Positions 1 to 9,416 are shown, counted from the first letter of the stretch. The stretch is 64,000 bases of DNA from Streptomyces sp. JH14 (GCF_029428675.1 NZ_JAJNEL010000002.1:62001-126000), one strand, 5' to 3'. Notes: a model not told the origin generated them from the letters alone. Made by a program: numbers and translations.

Positions 1-280
1 GCTCGCTCGGACGACCGAATACGCCGCATTGACACGGTCGGCGGACACCCGCCCGGTCGGGCGGATCGGGCCGCCGGAACATCCGGAGCCCACAGAAACG
101 GCTCGGACCGCCGGGCGCTGCCGGACGGTCCGAGCCGTGCTGATGTTCTGACCGGAGGCCGAGGCAGTCGGGTTCGGACTCCGGCCCGGGCGCACGCCGG
201 ACATGAGGCACGCCGGCCGTGCGGGGAGGATCACGGCGGCACTCGGGACAGGCACCGGCCGGGATGCTCACCGTTCGGAC
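1..280. other. Non-coding left edge of the window
   Basis: No open frame here looks like a real protein. The stretch holds one strong hairpin (98-138), annotated separately, and otherwise GC-rich sequence. Part of it may be the 3' region of a gene that lies left of the window. Confidence 0.5.
98..138. terminator. Perfect 13-bp inverted repeat, likely terminator
   Basis: ACGGCTCGGACCG (98-110) and its exact reverse complement (126-138) flank a 15-nt GC-rich loop. There is no U-tract, which is normal for Streptomyces terminators. It probably serves a transcript entering from the left, or backs up the terminator of the MBL-fold gene. Confidence 0.55.
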
Positions 281-302
281 GCCCGGGGCGGCCGCCCCGG
301 GC
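281..302 (-). terminator. Terminator after the MBL-fold gene
   Basis: A perfect 22-bp palindrome with 11-bp arms GCCCGGGGCGG and CCGCCCCGGGC lies 10 bp beyond the stop codon of the minus-strand MBL-fold gene. The top of the stem must open into a loop. There is no T-run. Confidence 0.55.
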
Positions 303-312
303 GCCTGCCTCG

Positions 313-1518
313 TCACCCGTCGGCCACGAGGGCTTCCTCGACCGGCGCCACGGGCGGTTCGGTGGCCGATGCCACCGCAGGCCACGCGGGCCACCCGTCC
401 GCGGGCTCGTCCGCCACGGCCCGCCACCACGGCTCGACCGCGTGACGGGCGGCCGGCTCGAACGGCTCACCCGGCCGGGGCGCGGCAGAGGCGAAGCCCG
501 CCTCGTGGGCGGCGATCATCGTCCGGTCGGCGGGCTCGGCCCAGGGATGGAAGGCGAGGTTGAAGGTCCCCCAGTGGATGGGCAGCATGAGGCCGCTGGG
601 CTGCCCGCCCTGCAGATCCAGGTGGGCGCGAACCCCCTCGTCCGGTGTCATGTGGATGTCCGGCCAGTACTCGGAATACGCCCCGATCTGGATCATCGTC
701 GCGTCGAACGGGCCGTGCTCGGCGCCGATGTCCTTGAAGCCGCTGAAGTATCCGGTGTCCCCGGAGTGGTAGATCCGGTGCTCGGGGCCGGCGACGGCCC
801 AGGACGCCCACAGCGTGTGCTGCTGATTGCGCAGGCCCCGCCCGCAGAAGTGCCGGGCCGGGGTCGCGGTGAGGCTGATCCCGGCGATGTCCGTGGTCTC
901 GTTCCAGTCGAGCTCACGCGTCCGGTCGGGCGACACGCCCCAGCGCTCCAGGTGGGCCCCGACGCCGAGCGGCACCGCGAAGACCGTGTCCGTGCCGGCG
1001 AGGGCGCGGATCGTCGGCAGGTCGAGGTGGTCGTAGTGGTCGTGGGAGATCACGACGGCGTCCAGCGGGCCGAGCGTCGCGAGTGGCAGGGGCACCGGAT
1101 GCAGCCGCTTGGGCCCGGCGAACGCAAAGGGCGAGCAGCGCTCGCCCCACACCGGGTCGAAGAGCACTCGGCGTCCGTCGATCTCGGCGAGCACGCTCGA
1201 ATGCCCCATCCAGGTGAGCCGCAGCCCCGTGGCGGGCGGGGCTGCGAGGTCGGCGAGGGTGGTCGCGTGGACGGGTACGGGGCCTCTCGGCGACCTGCGT
1301 ACCCGGTCCTCCTTGCGAAAATAGACCTTCGCGAACTCCAGTGTGGAGCCGGAAGGCCTGGTCCGCGCCCCCACCGGATTGCGGAACACCCCGTCGGCGA
1401 AATTGGGCGAGTTCCTGATGCGCTCCATGCGCGCGCCGTCCGGGTCGGCACCGAATGCGGCGGGTCGCAGCGAACGCAGCCTGCCGCGGAACGTATGCAA
1501 GGAGTCAGCGCCGGTCAC
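313..1518 (-). CDS. MBL-fold metal-dependent hydrolase (UlaG/NAPE-PLD-like)
   Basis: The 401-aa protein has the metallo-beta-lactamase core with the metal signature SHDHYDH (H159, H161, D163, H164), preceded by GHSSVLAEIDGRRVLFDPVW, a typical first strand pair of the family. Later metal ligands are plausible in HSGDTGYF and LPIHWGTF. Length and order resemble the lactonase/phosphodiesterase branch that includes N-acyl-phosphatidylethanolamine phospholipase D and UlaG. The substrate cannot be read from sequence. No signal peptide is visible, so it is probably cytosolic. The GTG start at 1518 has AGGAG five bases upstream; the open frame extends further 5', but only as a shadow of the next gene. 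Its stop is followed by a palindromic terminator. Confidence 0.85.
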   Translation of the reverse strand: MTGADSLHTFRGRLRSLRPAAFGADPDGARMERIRNSPNFADGVFRNPVGARTRPSGSTLEFAKVYFRKEDRVRRSPRGPVPVHATTLADLAAPPATGLRLTWMGHSSVLAEIDGRRVLFDPVWGERCSPFAFAGPKRLHPVPLPLATLGPLDAVVISHDHYDHLDLPTIRALAGTDTVFAVPLGVGAHLERWGVSPDRTRELDWNETTDIAGISLTATPARHFCGRGLRNQQHTLWASWAVAGPEHRIYHSGDTGYFSGFKDIGAEHGPFDATMIQIGAYSEYWPDIHMTPDEGVRAHLDLQGGQPSGLMLPIHWGTFNLAFHPWAEPADRTMIAAHEAGFASAAPRPGEPFEPAARHAVEPWWRAVADEPADGWPAWPAVASATEPPVAPVEEALVADG

Positions 1519-1615
1519 AACATCTCCTGAGGGAGTCGGTGTCGTTTCATTATGAGCAGGGGGTTCGGCAGTGCGCGTACGCGACGGCCAATGGTGACGG
1601 CCGCGCCCGGCCGCG

Positions 1616-2056
1616 TCAGCCACGCGGCTGCCCGTACACGTGCTCGACATGCAGCCGCAGCACGATCCGCCGGTCGCGGACCATCGCGCTGCGGTAGTCG
1701 TCCCAGTCGGGGTGCTCGCCCTGCAGGTCGCGATAGAGCCTGACCAACTCCTCGACGGCGGCGTCATCGGGATCGGCGGCGACCGCTGACAGCTCCGCCG
1801 TACCGTCCGCGACCGTCCAGGCCCAGCGGTCCTTGCTCGTGACGTGGTAGCTCGCCCGCGGGTCGCGCCGCAGATTCCGCGTCTTCGCCCGGTCCTCGGT
1901 GATCGAGACGCGGATGACGTGCTCCTCGGGGCTGTAGAAGTGCATGACATTGGACAGCTGGGGGCGGCCGTCCCGCTTCAGCGTCACGAGCACCCCGCCC
2001 GCCTCCTCTGCGATCAGCCGAAGGAGGTCTTCCTGCTGTGCGTCGAATCCCGTCAT
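1616..2056 (-). CDS. PPOX-class F420-dependent enzyme (Rv1155-like)
   Basis: This 146-aa split-barrel flavin/deazaflavin-binding protein shows LVTLKRDGRPQLSNVMHFYS near the N-terminus, the strand pattern of the pyridoxamine-5'-phosphate-oxidase-like fold. It then has RAKTRNLRRDPRASYHV, which fits F420/phosphate contacts in actinobacterial F420-dependent members. Family enzymes reduce small substrates with F420H2; the substrate here is unknown. The ATG at 2056 fits family length; the longer frame to 2140 would add 28 unlikely residues. It lies about 100 bp upstream of the MBL-fold gene on the same strand, so co-transcription is possible. Confidence 0.85.
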   Translation of the reverse strand: MTGFDAQQEDLLRLIAEEAGGVLVTLKRDGRPQLSNVMHFYSPEEHVIRVSITEDRAKTRNLRRDPRASYHVTSKDRWAWTVADGTAELSAVAADPDDAAVEELVRLYRDLQGEHPDWDDYRSAMVRDRRIVLRLHVEHVYGQPRG

Positions 2057-2228
2057 GCCGAATCCAACGTCCGTGACCGTCGCAGGATTCCGCGTTCGGC
2101 CACTCGCTCGTGTCACATCCGTCGCACCCGTCCACAGCACCCGTGGCCGAAGCCGGCGAGCCGTGTAGGACGGCTCGCCGGCACCGGTCGGCCGGGGTCA
2201 CATTGACACGGGCTCCGCACCGTCCCGA

Positions 2229-2248
2229 TACTGACTGACGATTCAGTA
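2229..2248. promoter_or_regulatory. TetR-like operator upstream of the amino-acid dehydrogenase
   Basis: TACTGACTGACGATTCAGTA has perfect 6-bp arms (TACTGA/TCAGTA) around 8 bp and is AT-rich against its surroundings. It lies 145 bp before the dehydrogenase start. A closely related sequence lies before the tyrosine-phosphatase gene at 20805-20822. The regulator is not identified. Confidence 0.5.
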
Positions 2249-2392
2249 AATCGTACGGTCGGCAGGGGGCGGCGCATCCGGGCAGCCGGGCACCGCCGCG
2301 GCGGTCGATCCGCCGCCCTGCCCGCCCGCATCCCGTCCCCGGCTCCGACTGCTCCGGGGCCTGCCCCGACCCCGCCCCGAGGAGCCGCCCCC

Positions 2393-3619
2393 ATGACGAC
2401 CCCGACGACGCCGACGGTGTCCGCCAACGCCCTGCCGGACCCGCTGATCTCGCTGACCTGGACGGACCACGTCACCGGACGCCGGGGCCACCTGGTCGTC
2501 GACCGCCTGGTACGCGGGGTGTCCAGCGGTGGGCTGCGGATGCGGCCGGGCTGCACGCTCGACGAGGTGGCCGGTCTCGCCCGGGGCATGACGATGAAGG
2601 AGGCCCTGCACTTCGACGCCGACGACGCGCAGGCCCGCTACATTCCGCTCGGCGGCGCCAAGGGCGGCATCGACTGCGATCCGCGCGACCCGGAGGCGTA
2701 CGGCGTACTGGTGCGTTACCTGCGCGCCGTGCGCCCGTACATCGAGAACGTCTGGACGACCGGCGAGGACCTCGGACTCACCCAGGACATCGTCGACCGG
2801 GCGGCCGCCGAGGCCGGGCTCGTCTCCTCGATCCAGGCGGTCTATCCGCTGCTCGACGACGAGGCGACCGCGCGGCAGCGGCTCGCCGACGCGTTCGCCG
2901 TCGAGGTGGACGGCATCGGGCTCGACGAGCTGGTCGGCGGCTGCGGGGTCGCCGAGTCGGCACTCGCCGCACTGGACCGGGCGGGCGTCGCGTACGCGCA
3001 GGCCAGGGTCTCCGTACAAGGGCTCGGCACCATGGGCGGGGCGACGGCGCGGTTCCTCGCCCGGGCCGGGCTGAAGGTCGTCGCCATCGCCGACATCAAG
3101 GGGACGATCGCCAACCCGGCAGGCCTCGATGTCGAGGCGCTGCTCGCCGCCCGTGACCCGTACGGCACGGTGGACCGCGGTGCGCTGCGGGACGGGGACC
3201 GGGAACTGCCCGCCGACGCGTGGCTGTCCCAGGAGGCGGAGGTGCTCGTACCGGCAGCCGTCTCGTACGCCATCGATGCCACGAACCAGGCCCGGATCAC
3301 GGCCCGTTGGATCGTCGAGGCGGCGAACATGCCCGTGCTGCCCGAGGCGGAGGCGCTGCTCGCCGAGCGAGGGATCACCGTACTGCCCGATGTGGTCGTC
3401 AACTCCGGCACGAACGCCTGGTGGTGGTGGACGCTGTTCGGCGACATCGGCGCCGACGCCGAGGAGGCCTTCGGGCACACCCGCCGCGCGATGCGCGCCC
3501 TGATCGGCCGGATGCTGGCCCGCGCCGAGGCCGACGGCTCCACCCCCCGGGCGGCGGCCCATGCCCTTGTCGCCGAGCGACTGCCGGTGATGGCCGAGCG
3601 GTTCGGCTGGTACCGGTGA
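2393..3619 (+). CDS. Glu/Leu/Phe/Val dehydrogenase family protein
   Basis: The 408-aa NAD(P)-dependent amino-acid dehydrogenase catalyses reversible oxidative deamination in this family. The N-terminal dimerisation/catalytic domain contains GGLRMRPGCTLDEVAGLARG followed by MTMKEALHFD, and the glycine-rich lysine motif PLGGAKGGIDCDP carries the catalytic lysine. The Rossmann domain has VQGLGTMGGATARFLARAG. Substrate choice among Glu, Leu, Val and Phe cannot be settled from sequence. The length fits the 350-430-aa family range. The ATG has GAGGAG about 7 bases upstream. It appears monocistronic, with an operator-like palindrome upstream and a small hairpin downstream. Confidence 0.88.
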   Translation: MTTPTTPTVSANALPDPLISLTWTDHVTGRRGHLVVDRLVRGVSSGGLRMRPGCTLDEVAGLARGMTMKEALHFDADDAQARYIPLGGAKGGIDCDPRDPEAYGVLVRYLRAVRPYIENVWTTGEDLGLTQDIVDRAAAEAGLVSSIQAVYPLLDDEATARQRLADAFAVEVDGIGLDELVGGCGVAESALAALDRAGVAYAQARVSVQGLGTMGGATARFLARAGLKVVAIADIKGTIANPAGLDVEALLAARDPYGTVDRGALRDGDRELPADAWLSQEAEVLVPAAVSYAIDATNQARITARWIVEAANMPVLPEAEALLAERGITVLPDVVVNSGTNAWWWWTLFGDIGADAEEAFGHTRRAMRALIGRMLARAEADGSTPRAAAHALVAERLPVMAERFGWYR

Positions 3620-3690
3620 TCCCGCCCCGCCGCTGAGCGTGCCCTGCCGATGGGCCCGCCCGCCACCGAGACCCGGCAGGCCGCCCAACT

Positions 3691-3707
3691 GCCCCTGCTC
3701 CAGGGGC
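3691..3707 (+). terminator. Small hairpin after the dehydrogenase gene
   Basis: GCCCCTG and CAGGGGC form a perfect 7-bp stem over a 3-nt loop about 70 bp after the stop codon. It is shorter than the other terminators in the window. Confidence 0.4.
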
Positions 3708-3825
3708 GGTACGGCGAATAGGCGCCATGGCAGCTTCCCGCCGGCGCCGGTCACCGGGTTATCGTCATGCTCCTGACAGTCTCACCTCACCACCCCCTGA
3801 GAACACACGAGTTCACGAGGTGAGA

Positions 3826-6800
3826 ATGAGACGGACCAGATGGGCGGCGGCCTGCGCCACAGCGCTCGCCGCCGCCCTTGCAGGTGGAACACTCACTGCC
3901 GCCGCCGACCCGCACGCCCCCGCGTTCGCCGACCCGGCCGCGAGTGGGGCATCGCGTACCGTCACCCTGTTGACCGGTGACGTGGTGACCTACTCCGGCA
4001 GCGGGAACACCGTACAGATCAGCGGCATCGTGCCTGGATCCGGACGCGAGGGCATGGGCTTCACCCGGTTCCGGGCGGGCGGCCACGAGTACGCGGTGCC
4101 GATCGACGCCGTCGGACAGATCTCCCAGGGCCGGGTGGATCAGCGGCTGTTCGACGTGACGGAGCTGGTCGCCTCGGGGTACGCGGACAGCAGCACCGAC
4201 ACGCTCCGGATTCTGGTCGACGGCGCCACACCGTCCGCCGGCAGCCCCGACGCGCCGACGGGCGCCCGCGTCGCCGCAGCCTTCCGGTCCACCGGGACCA
4301 CGGCGCTGACCGTGCCCAAGCAGTCGGCCGGTGCCGTGTGGAAGCAGCTCAGCACCGCTTCCCGGGCCCGTACGGAAGGCATCGGGAAGGTCTGGCTGGA
4401 CGGGAGGGTACAGGCGACACTCGACACGTCCGTACCCCAGATCGGGGCGGACAAGGCACACCGGGCCGGAATCACCGGGAAGGGCACCAGAGTCGCGGTC
4501 CTCGACACCGGCTACGACCGCGGCCATCCCGACCTGAAGGATGCCGTCACCGCTTCGCAGAACTTCACCGAGGACAGCGACGTCCAGGACCGGCAGGGTC
4601 ACGGCACGCATGTGTCGTCGATCATCGCCGGTTCCGGTGCGGCCTCCGACGGCCGGTACGCGGGCGTCGCCCCGGGAGCGGAGCTCATCGAGGGCAAGGT
4701 CCTCGACAACGACGGCTACGGCTACGACTCCTGGATCCTCGCGGGCATGCAGTGGGCCGTCGACCAGGACGCCAGGGTCGTCAACATGAGCCTCGGTTCG
4801 AACCGGGCCTCCGACGGTACCGACCCGTTGTCCGCCGCGGTCGACAAGCTCTCCGCCGAGCACGGCACGCTCTTCGTGATCGCTGCGGGCAACACCGGCG
4901 ACGAGACGATCAGCGCGCCCGGCGCCGCCGATGCCGCCCTGACGGTCGGCTCGGTCACCAAGTCCGGTGAGATGTCGTCGTTCTCCTCGCGCGGACCGCG
5001 CAAGTCGAGGCCTGCCGTCAAGCCGGAGATCTCCGCACCGGGCAGCGCCATCGTGGCCGCCCGCGCCGCCGGCACCCTGGACGACGCCGCCGTCACCGAG
5101 CAGTACGCCTCGCTCTCCGGTACGTCGATGGCGAGCCCTCATGTGGCGGGAGCCGCGGCCCTGCTGGCCCAGCGTCACCCCGACTGGTCGGGGGCGCAGT
5201 TGAAGTCCGCGTTGGTCGGCAGCGCGGCGCCCGTCGCAGGGGCCACGGTCGCCGACACAGGAGCCGGTCTCACCGACGTACCGGCGGCGCTGGCGGCGAA
5301 GGTGGTCGCCGAACCCGCCACGCTGGCCGCCCACACCACCTACCCGAACACCGCCGCCGCACCGCAGAGCCACCGGGTGACGTGGACGAACACCACGGAC
5401 AAGCCCGTGAAACTGCGCCTGTCCGCAGGGCCCGGCCGGGCGATCCTGCTGGACGGGCAGACGGTGACCGTGCCCGCGCGCTCGTCAGCGGCCACGGACG
5501 TCACCCTCGCACCGTCGCGGGTCGAGGCGGGGACGACGTACAGCGGGGCGGTCACCGCGACCTGGCCGGGGGGCGGCCGGGCGACGGTGCCCGTGTCCGT
5601 CGAGGCCGACCCGGAGACGTACGGCCTCACCCTGACCGGCCCCGCACCGCGCGAAGGTGCCGAGCGCACCTCGACGGGGGTGGTCCTGCAGAACGAGAGC
5701 ACCGGCACGTCCCAGCTCATCGGGCTGGACGGCACCAAGCCGAGGACGCTGACGCTGCCGCGCGGCAGCTACCGGATCCTGGGGCACACCTGGGAGTACG
5801 ACACGGTGGGCAACACGATCATCGGGTCCACGGCGATCCACTTCGCCCGGCGGGTGACGGTCGGCCAGGACAGCTCCGTCACCCTGGACACCGCGGGCGC
5901 GAAGCCGGTCAGGATCGGCGTGGACGACGGGTCGGCGCGGGTGTCCCTGCAGTCGGCGACCGCGATCGCGTCACGGACCGGGTCCGGTACGGACGCCCAG
6001 GACACCGGTCTCGTCGCCCCGAGCGCCGCCGGTCAGTACCGCGTGGAGGCGGTGCCCACCACCGGTGGGACGATGGAGGGGCTCCACTTCTTCGGCGAGC
6101 TGAGCTGGCAGCAGCGGGAGGTCGACGCGCACGAGCCCGGCTCATCGGCCGACGCGCTGAAGCTGCTGCTCTCGCAATACAGCATCTACAGCTGGCTGGG
6201 TACGGCCACCGGCGAGGTCGTCGACATCGGCACCGGGGCGGACATCGACCCGGCGGCCATGGACCTCAAGGGCAAAATCGTCCTGTGGACCCCCGCCACC
6301 AGCCAGCCCGCGGTCAACAACGCGCTCTACCAGAAACTGTCGGACGCGGGCACGGCCGCCATCATGTACGTCGGCTACGGACTCTCGGTCTACAAGCCGA
6401 CTCCGATCCTGAGGCTGGACGCCGCCAGTCTGCCCGACCTGCGGGCACGGCTGGCCGAAGGCCCCCTGACGCTGACGGTCGACGGCGTCAGCACCTCGGC
6501 GGACGCCTACTTCCTGCACCACTCCGTCGACGGCAGGGTCCCGGCCGGCGCGGACTGGTTCGACCGGCGGTCCCGTCTGGCCGAGGTGAAGACGGTGCAG
6601 CGCACGCACGGCTACCCGTCCGACCCCAAGGGCATGTACGCCTGGACGACCTGGCACGGGCTGACGCTCTTCCAGCAGTCGACCCGCTACCGGCCGCCGT
6701 CGGAGCAGACGCTCTACTACACGCCGGACGTCGCGTGGACGACGGCGACCTTCCACTACCAGTACGACGTCTCCGAGCGGGTCTACCCCTTGGGGACGCT

Positions 6801-7545
6801 GGTCAGCCCGCCCACCGTGTACCGCGCGGGCGGGAACTACCGGGACGACTGGATGTCCGCTCCCTTCAACCCCGCGCTCGGCAAGCAGGCCGGGCCCGCG
6901 CAGATCACCAGGGACGGCGACAAGCTGAACGTGGCGCTCCCGGTGTTCTCCGACGCGGCCGGACACCGCGCCGAGACGGCGCCGGTGGCGGACACCGGCA
7001 GCACGGTGCTGGCGGACGACAGCGGGAAGGTACTGGCCCGCAACGGTGCACCCGGTCGCGCCACGTTCGACCTGCCGCGCAAGGACAGCTGGTACCGGCT
7101 GACCGTCGATGCCACGCGCACGTCACCGGATCCGGTGACGTGGATGCTCGGCTCGCAGGTCACCAGCGAGTGGCGGTTCCGCTCCGGTCATGAGAAGTCC
7201 GCTGCTGCGGCCCGGCTGCTGGACCTCGACTACCGGCTGCCGCTGAGCGGCGAGAACACGGCCGACGCGGGGAAGCCGCTGGACTACACGGTCGGCCTGA
7301 CCGCACAGGGCAGTGAGCGGGCGCTTCCCATCGCCTCGCTGAGGGTGTGGTACGCGACGGACGGCACCGACTGGAAGCAGGCCACGGCGGCGCGCGGCGC
7401 CGACGGCAGGTGGAAGGTCACGGTGCCCGCGGCGGGCACCGCGAAGGTCGACCTGCGGACGACCGTCACGGACACCACGGGTGCGTCGCTGACGGAGACC
7501 CTGATCGACGCATACAACTCGGGCTGCGCCGACATCTGGTGCTGA
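3826..7545 (+). CDS. Secreted S8 family serine peptidase (subtilisin-like), large
   Basis: The 1,239-aa pre-pro-protease begins with MRRTRWAAACATALAAALAG and an AxA-type cleavage region, a classical Sec signal peptide. A propeptide of about 180 residues follows. The S8 triad is intact: D227 in VAVLDTGYD, H259 in GHGTHVSS and S434 in GTSMASPHVAGAAALL. The remaining roughly 750 residues are beta-rich. They include a protease-associated-like segment around residues 790-850 (LKGKIVLWTPATSQPAVNN) and end in SGCADIWC with two cysteines. This architecture matches very large Streptomyces extracellular subtilisins. An in-frame GTG two codons upstream (3820) is an alternative start; GAGG precedes both. 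The gene ends at a strong hairpin. Confidence 0.9.
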   Translation: MRRTRWAAACATALAAALAGGTLTAAADPHAPAFADPAASGASRTVTLLTGDVVTYSGSGNTVQISGIVPGSGREGMGFTRFRAGGHEYAVPIDAVGQISQGRVDQRLFDVTELVASGYADSSTDTLRILVDGATPSAGSPDAPTGARVAAAFRSTGTTALTVPKQSAGAVWKQLSTASRARTEGIGKVWLDGRVQATLDTSVPQIGADKAHRAGITGKGTRVAVLDTGYDRGHPDLKDAVTASQNFTEDSDVQDRQGHGTHVSSIIAGSGAASDGRYAGVAPGAELIEGKVLDNDGYGYDSWILAGMQWAVDQDARVVNMSLGSNRASDGTDPLSAAVDKLSAEHGTLFVIAAGNTGDETISAPGAADAALTVGSVTKSGEMSSFSSRGPRKSRPAVKPEISAPGSAIVAARAAGTLDDAAVTEQYASLSGTSMASPHVAGAAALLAQRHPDWSGAQLKSALVGSAAPVAGATVADTGAGLTDVPAALAAKVVAEPATLAAHTTYPNTAAAPQSHRVTWTNTTDKPVKLRLSAGPGRAILLDGQTVTVPARSSAATDVTLAPSRVEAGTTYSGAVTATWPGGGRATVPVSVEADPETYGLTLTGPAPREGAERTSTGVVLQNESTGTSQLIGLDGTKPRTLTLPRGSYRILGHTWEYDTVGNTIIGSTAIHFARRVTVGQDSSVTLDTAGAKPVRIGVDDGSARVSLQSATAIASRTGSGTDAQDTGLVAPSAAGQYRVEAVPTTGGTMEGLHFFGELSWQQREVDAHEPGSSADALKLLLSQYSIYSWLGTATGEVVDIGTGADIDPAAMDLKGKIVLWTPATSQPAVNNALYQKLSDAGTAAIMYVGYGLSVYKPTPILRLDAASLPDLRARLAEGPLTLTVDGVSTSADAYFLHHSVDGRVPAGADWFDRRSRLAEVKTVQRTHGYPSDPKGMYAWTTWHGLTLFQQSTRYRPPSEQTLYYTPDVAWTTATFHYQYDVSERVYPLGTLVSPPTVYRAGGNYRDDWMSAPFNPALGKQAGPAQITRDGDKLNVALPVFSDAAGHRAETAPVADTGSTVLADDSGKVLARNGAPGRATFDLPRKDSWYRLTVDATRTSPDPVTWMLGSQVTSEWRFRSGHEKSAAAARLLDLDYRLPLSGENTADAGKPLDYTVGLTAQGSERALPIASLRVWYATDGTDWKQATAARGADGRWKVTVPAAGTAKVDLRTTVTDTTGASLTETLIDAYNSGCADIWC

Positions 7546-7572
7546 CCGGGGTCTGACAGCCGGGAGCGGGTC

Positions 7573-7602
7573 GGGGGCGGGGCCACTTGCGGTCCCGCCC
7601 CC
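7573..7602 (+). terminator. Terminator after the S8 peptidase gene
   Basis: The 12-bp stem GGGGGCGGGGCC/GGTCCCGCCCCC, with one G:U pair, closes a 6-nt loop 28 bp after the peptidase stop codon. Confidence 0.65.
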
Positions 7603-7628
7603 GGCCTGTCCAAAACCCGTGCATTGGC

Positions 7629-7634
7629 TAGGGT
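7629..7634 (+). promoter_or_regulatory. Putative -10 box for a leaderless tetR mRNA
   Basis: TAGGGT fits the actinobacterial TAnnnT -10 element and ends 6 bp before the GTG start codon. No Shine-Dalgarno sequence fits in between, so a leaderless transcript is likely. No clear -35 box is seen. Confidence 0.45.
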
Positions 7635-7640
7635 GACGCC

Positions 7641-8252
7641 GTGGCAAGAGTGCGGTTGAACGTGGCGGAGCGACGCGAGGAACTGCTGCGCGCTGCCGTG
7701 GAACAGATCGAGGTCCGGGGCGTTGCAGCGGTGCGCATCGCCGATGTGGCTGCCGTGCTGGGCGTGAGCAACGCACTGGTGCTCTACCACTTCTCGACGA
7801 AGGAGAAGCTGGTCGCCGCCGCCTTCGCGCATGCGGCCGAAGCCGACCTGGCCCACCTGCGCAAGCTGCTCAGCCGCCGCACCAGTGCGGTACGCAGGCT
7901 GCGCGCCGCCGTCCGCTGGTACGCGCCGACCGGGCAGGCCAAGGGCTGGCGGCTGTGGATCGAGGGCTGGGCGGTCTCGCTGCGCGACCCGGCGCTGCGC
8001 AACGTGGCCGGCGATCTCGATCAGCAGTGGAAGGCGGAGCTGGCCGAGGTCCTCGAAGAGGGCGCCGCCGCGGGGGAGTTCCACTGCGACGATCCGATGT
8101 CCGTGGCCTGGCGGCTGACGGCCCTGCTGGACGGTCTGGCCGTCCAGATGACGTCGTATGCCGCCCCGCTCTCCCGGGCCACGATGCTGGCGTGGACCGA
8201 CGAGGCGCTCGCCCGTGAACTCGGCATCGACCAGGCGACACTCACGGCCTGA
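7641..8252 (+). CDS. TetR/AcrR family transcriptional regulator
   Basis: The 203-aa regulator has the N-terminal helix-turn-helix VRIADVAAVLGVSNALVLYHF followed by STKEKLVAAAF, the classic TetR recognition-helix pattern (about residues 30-60). The C-terminal helical domain (DPMSVAWRLTALLDGLAVQM) resembles the BetI-type ligand-binding domain. The GTG at 7641 has no Shine-Dalgarno sequence but a TAGGGT -10 box 6 bp upstream. It converges with the DUF6745 gene. Its target is unknown; the TetR-like palindromes at 2229 and 20805 are candidates but nothing links them directly. Confidence 0.85.
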   Translation: MARVRLNVAERREELLRAAVEQIEVRGVAAVRIADVAAVLGVSNALVLYHFSTKEKLVAAAFAHAAEADLAHLRKLLSRRTSAVRRLRAAVRWYAPTGQAKGWRLWIEGWAVSLRDPALRNVAGDLDQQWKAELAEVLEEGAAAGEFHCDDPMSVAWRLTALLDGLAVQMTSYAAPLSRATMLAWTDEALARELGIDQATLTA

Positions 8253-8332
8253 CCCGGCGAGCCCTCGCTGTCCGCGCTCTTCCGGCGTCGCCCGTCTTCC
8301 CGGGTCCGCTCTCCTTGCGTCCTGCCGACCGC

Positions 8333-9334
8333 TCAGGTCTGGCGCAGCGGTGCATAGTCCGCGCCGTCGAGACCGAAGGTCCACGCCACGCCGTCCTTGG
8401 CGGTCCTGGTCGTCGGGGGCACCCGCAGCCAGTACGTGCGGTGCGTCCCGTCGGGCTCCGGGGTGGAGTTGACCACCTCGACCATCACCACGTTCTCGTC
8501 GCCCTCCAGCGCGATCCGCCAGAGAATCCCCGTCTCGTCCCGGTGCACCGGCTCGGCACCCGACTCGGTGAGGTAGCGGTCGTAGCCGTAGTACTCCAGC
8601 ATCACGCGGCGCAGCTCCGCGTTCTCCTCGTTGCGTATCCGCTCGGGGGTCAGGGCCGCCAGTTCCGCGAGGAACTCGGCGGGGACCGGCATGCCGCGCC
8701 AGGCGTGGAGCGTGAAACCGTCGCGGTACGAGAGGGCCGGGCCGTCCCCGCGGTCCAGCCGGCCCGCCTCGTCGCGGTGGAGTGCCTCCGGGCGTTCGCT
8801 GATCACCACCGTGCGCTCGTACGGCCACCACCAGCCCGCGTTCCTGGCCACCTCCGCCAGGCCCTCGAGCCGGTCCCCGCGGCCGTCGAACGCGGCGAGC
8901 CACGCGGCGTCGTGCTGGCCGAGCACCGCGTCGAGCAGCACCAGCCGTACGTCCGACTCGTCCTCGGGCTGCTGGGCGAGGGCCGCGACGACACCTGCCC
9001 GTATACGGTCGGCGAGCGCCGCAGTGGTCTCCCAGAGCTGCGCGCCCGTGGCCGCCCAGAGGGCGGACCAACCGGCCGGCCCCAGCTCGTCGTACATCCG
9101 ACGCCGCTCCTCCGCCCACGGGCGGGTCCGTACCTCGTCGCGCACCGAGCGTCCCGCGCCGACGAGCTTCTCGACGGCCTCGACGGCCGCCTTCGGCGAG
9201 TCGGCCCAGACGAATTCCTCCGGCTCCGCAAGTCCCGCACTGCGGTAGGCGAGGCGCACGCCGTCCTCGGCCGCGGCCCGGTCCGCCGCGCCGGTCGCCG
9301 CCGCCACGGCCCGCCATGAGTCCACGTACTGCAT
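8333..9334 (-). CDS. DUF6745-type protein
   Basis: The 333-aa protein of unknown function carries the C-terminal signature of DUF6745 as I recall it. This is a Gly-Asp rich block ending in VVMVEVVNSTPEPDG followed by TYWLRVPPTTRTAKDGVAWTFG. The N-terminal half is helical, with repeated Trp/Arg segments. There is no signal peptide or membrane segment. The ATG at 9334 lies 82 bp after the stop of the small upstream protein on the same strand, and the two probably form a short operon. This operon is divergent from the STM4015-STM4011 genes, suggesting a functional partnership. No enzymatic motif is recognised. Confidence 0.7.
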   Translation of the reverse strand: MQYVDSWRAVAAATGAADRAAAEDGVRLAYRSAGLAEPEEFVWADSPKAAVEAVEKLVGAGRSVRDEVRTRPWAEERRRMYDELGPAGWSALWAATGAQLWETTAALADRIRAGVVAALAQQPEDESDVRLVLLDAVLGQHDAAWLAAFDGRGDRLEGLAEVARNAGWWWPYERTVVISERPEALHRDEAGRLDRGDGPALSYRDGFTLHAWRGMPVPAEFLAELAALTPERIRNEENAELRRVMLEYYGYDRYLTESGAEPVHRDETGILWRIALEGDENVVMVEVVNSTPEPDGTHRTYWLRVPPTTRTAKDGVAWTFGLDGADYAPLRQT

Positions 9335-9416
9335 CGGTTGTCCCCGTCCCCTGTTCGCTGTCGGTCTCTGCTGTTCGCTGCTTGTCGGGTGCCCGTGGCC
9401 CGGGCCGGCCGTGCCG

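Noticed and set aside
8253..8332. Terminator between tetR and the DUF6745 gene
   Set aside because: No inverted repeat of useful length was found in this convergent gap.
7284..9317. 677-codon minus-strand frame spanning the S8 end, tetR and DUF6745
   Set aside because: It crosses a strong terminator and covers genes on both strands; its sequence is Arg/Gly-rich noise.
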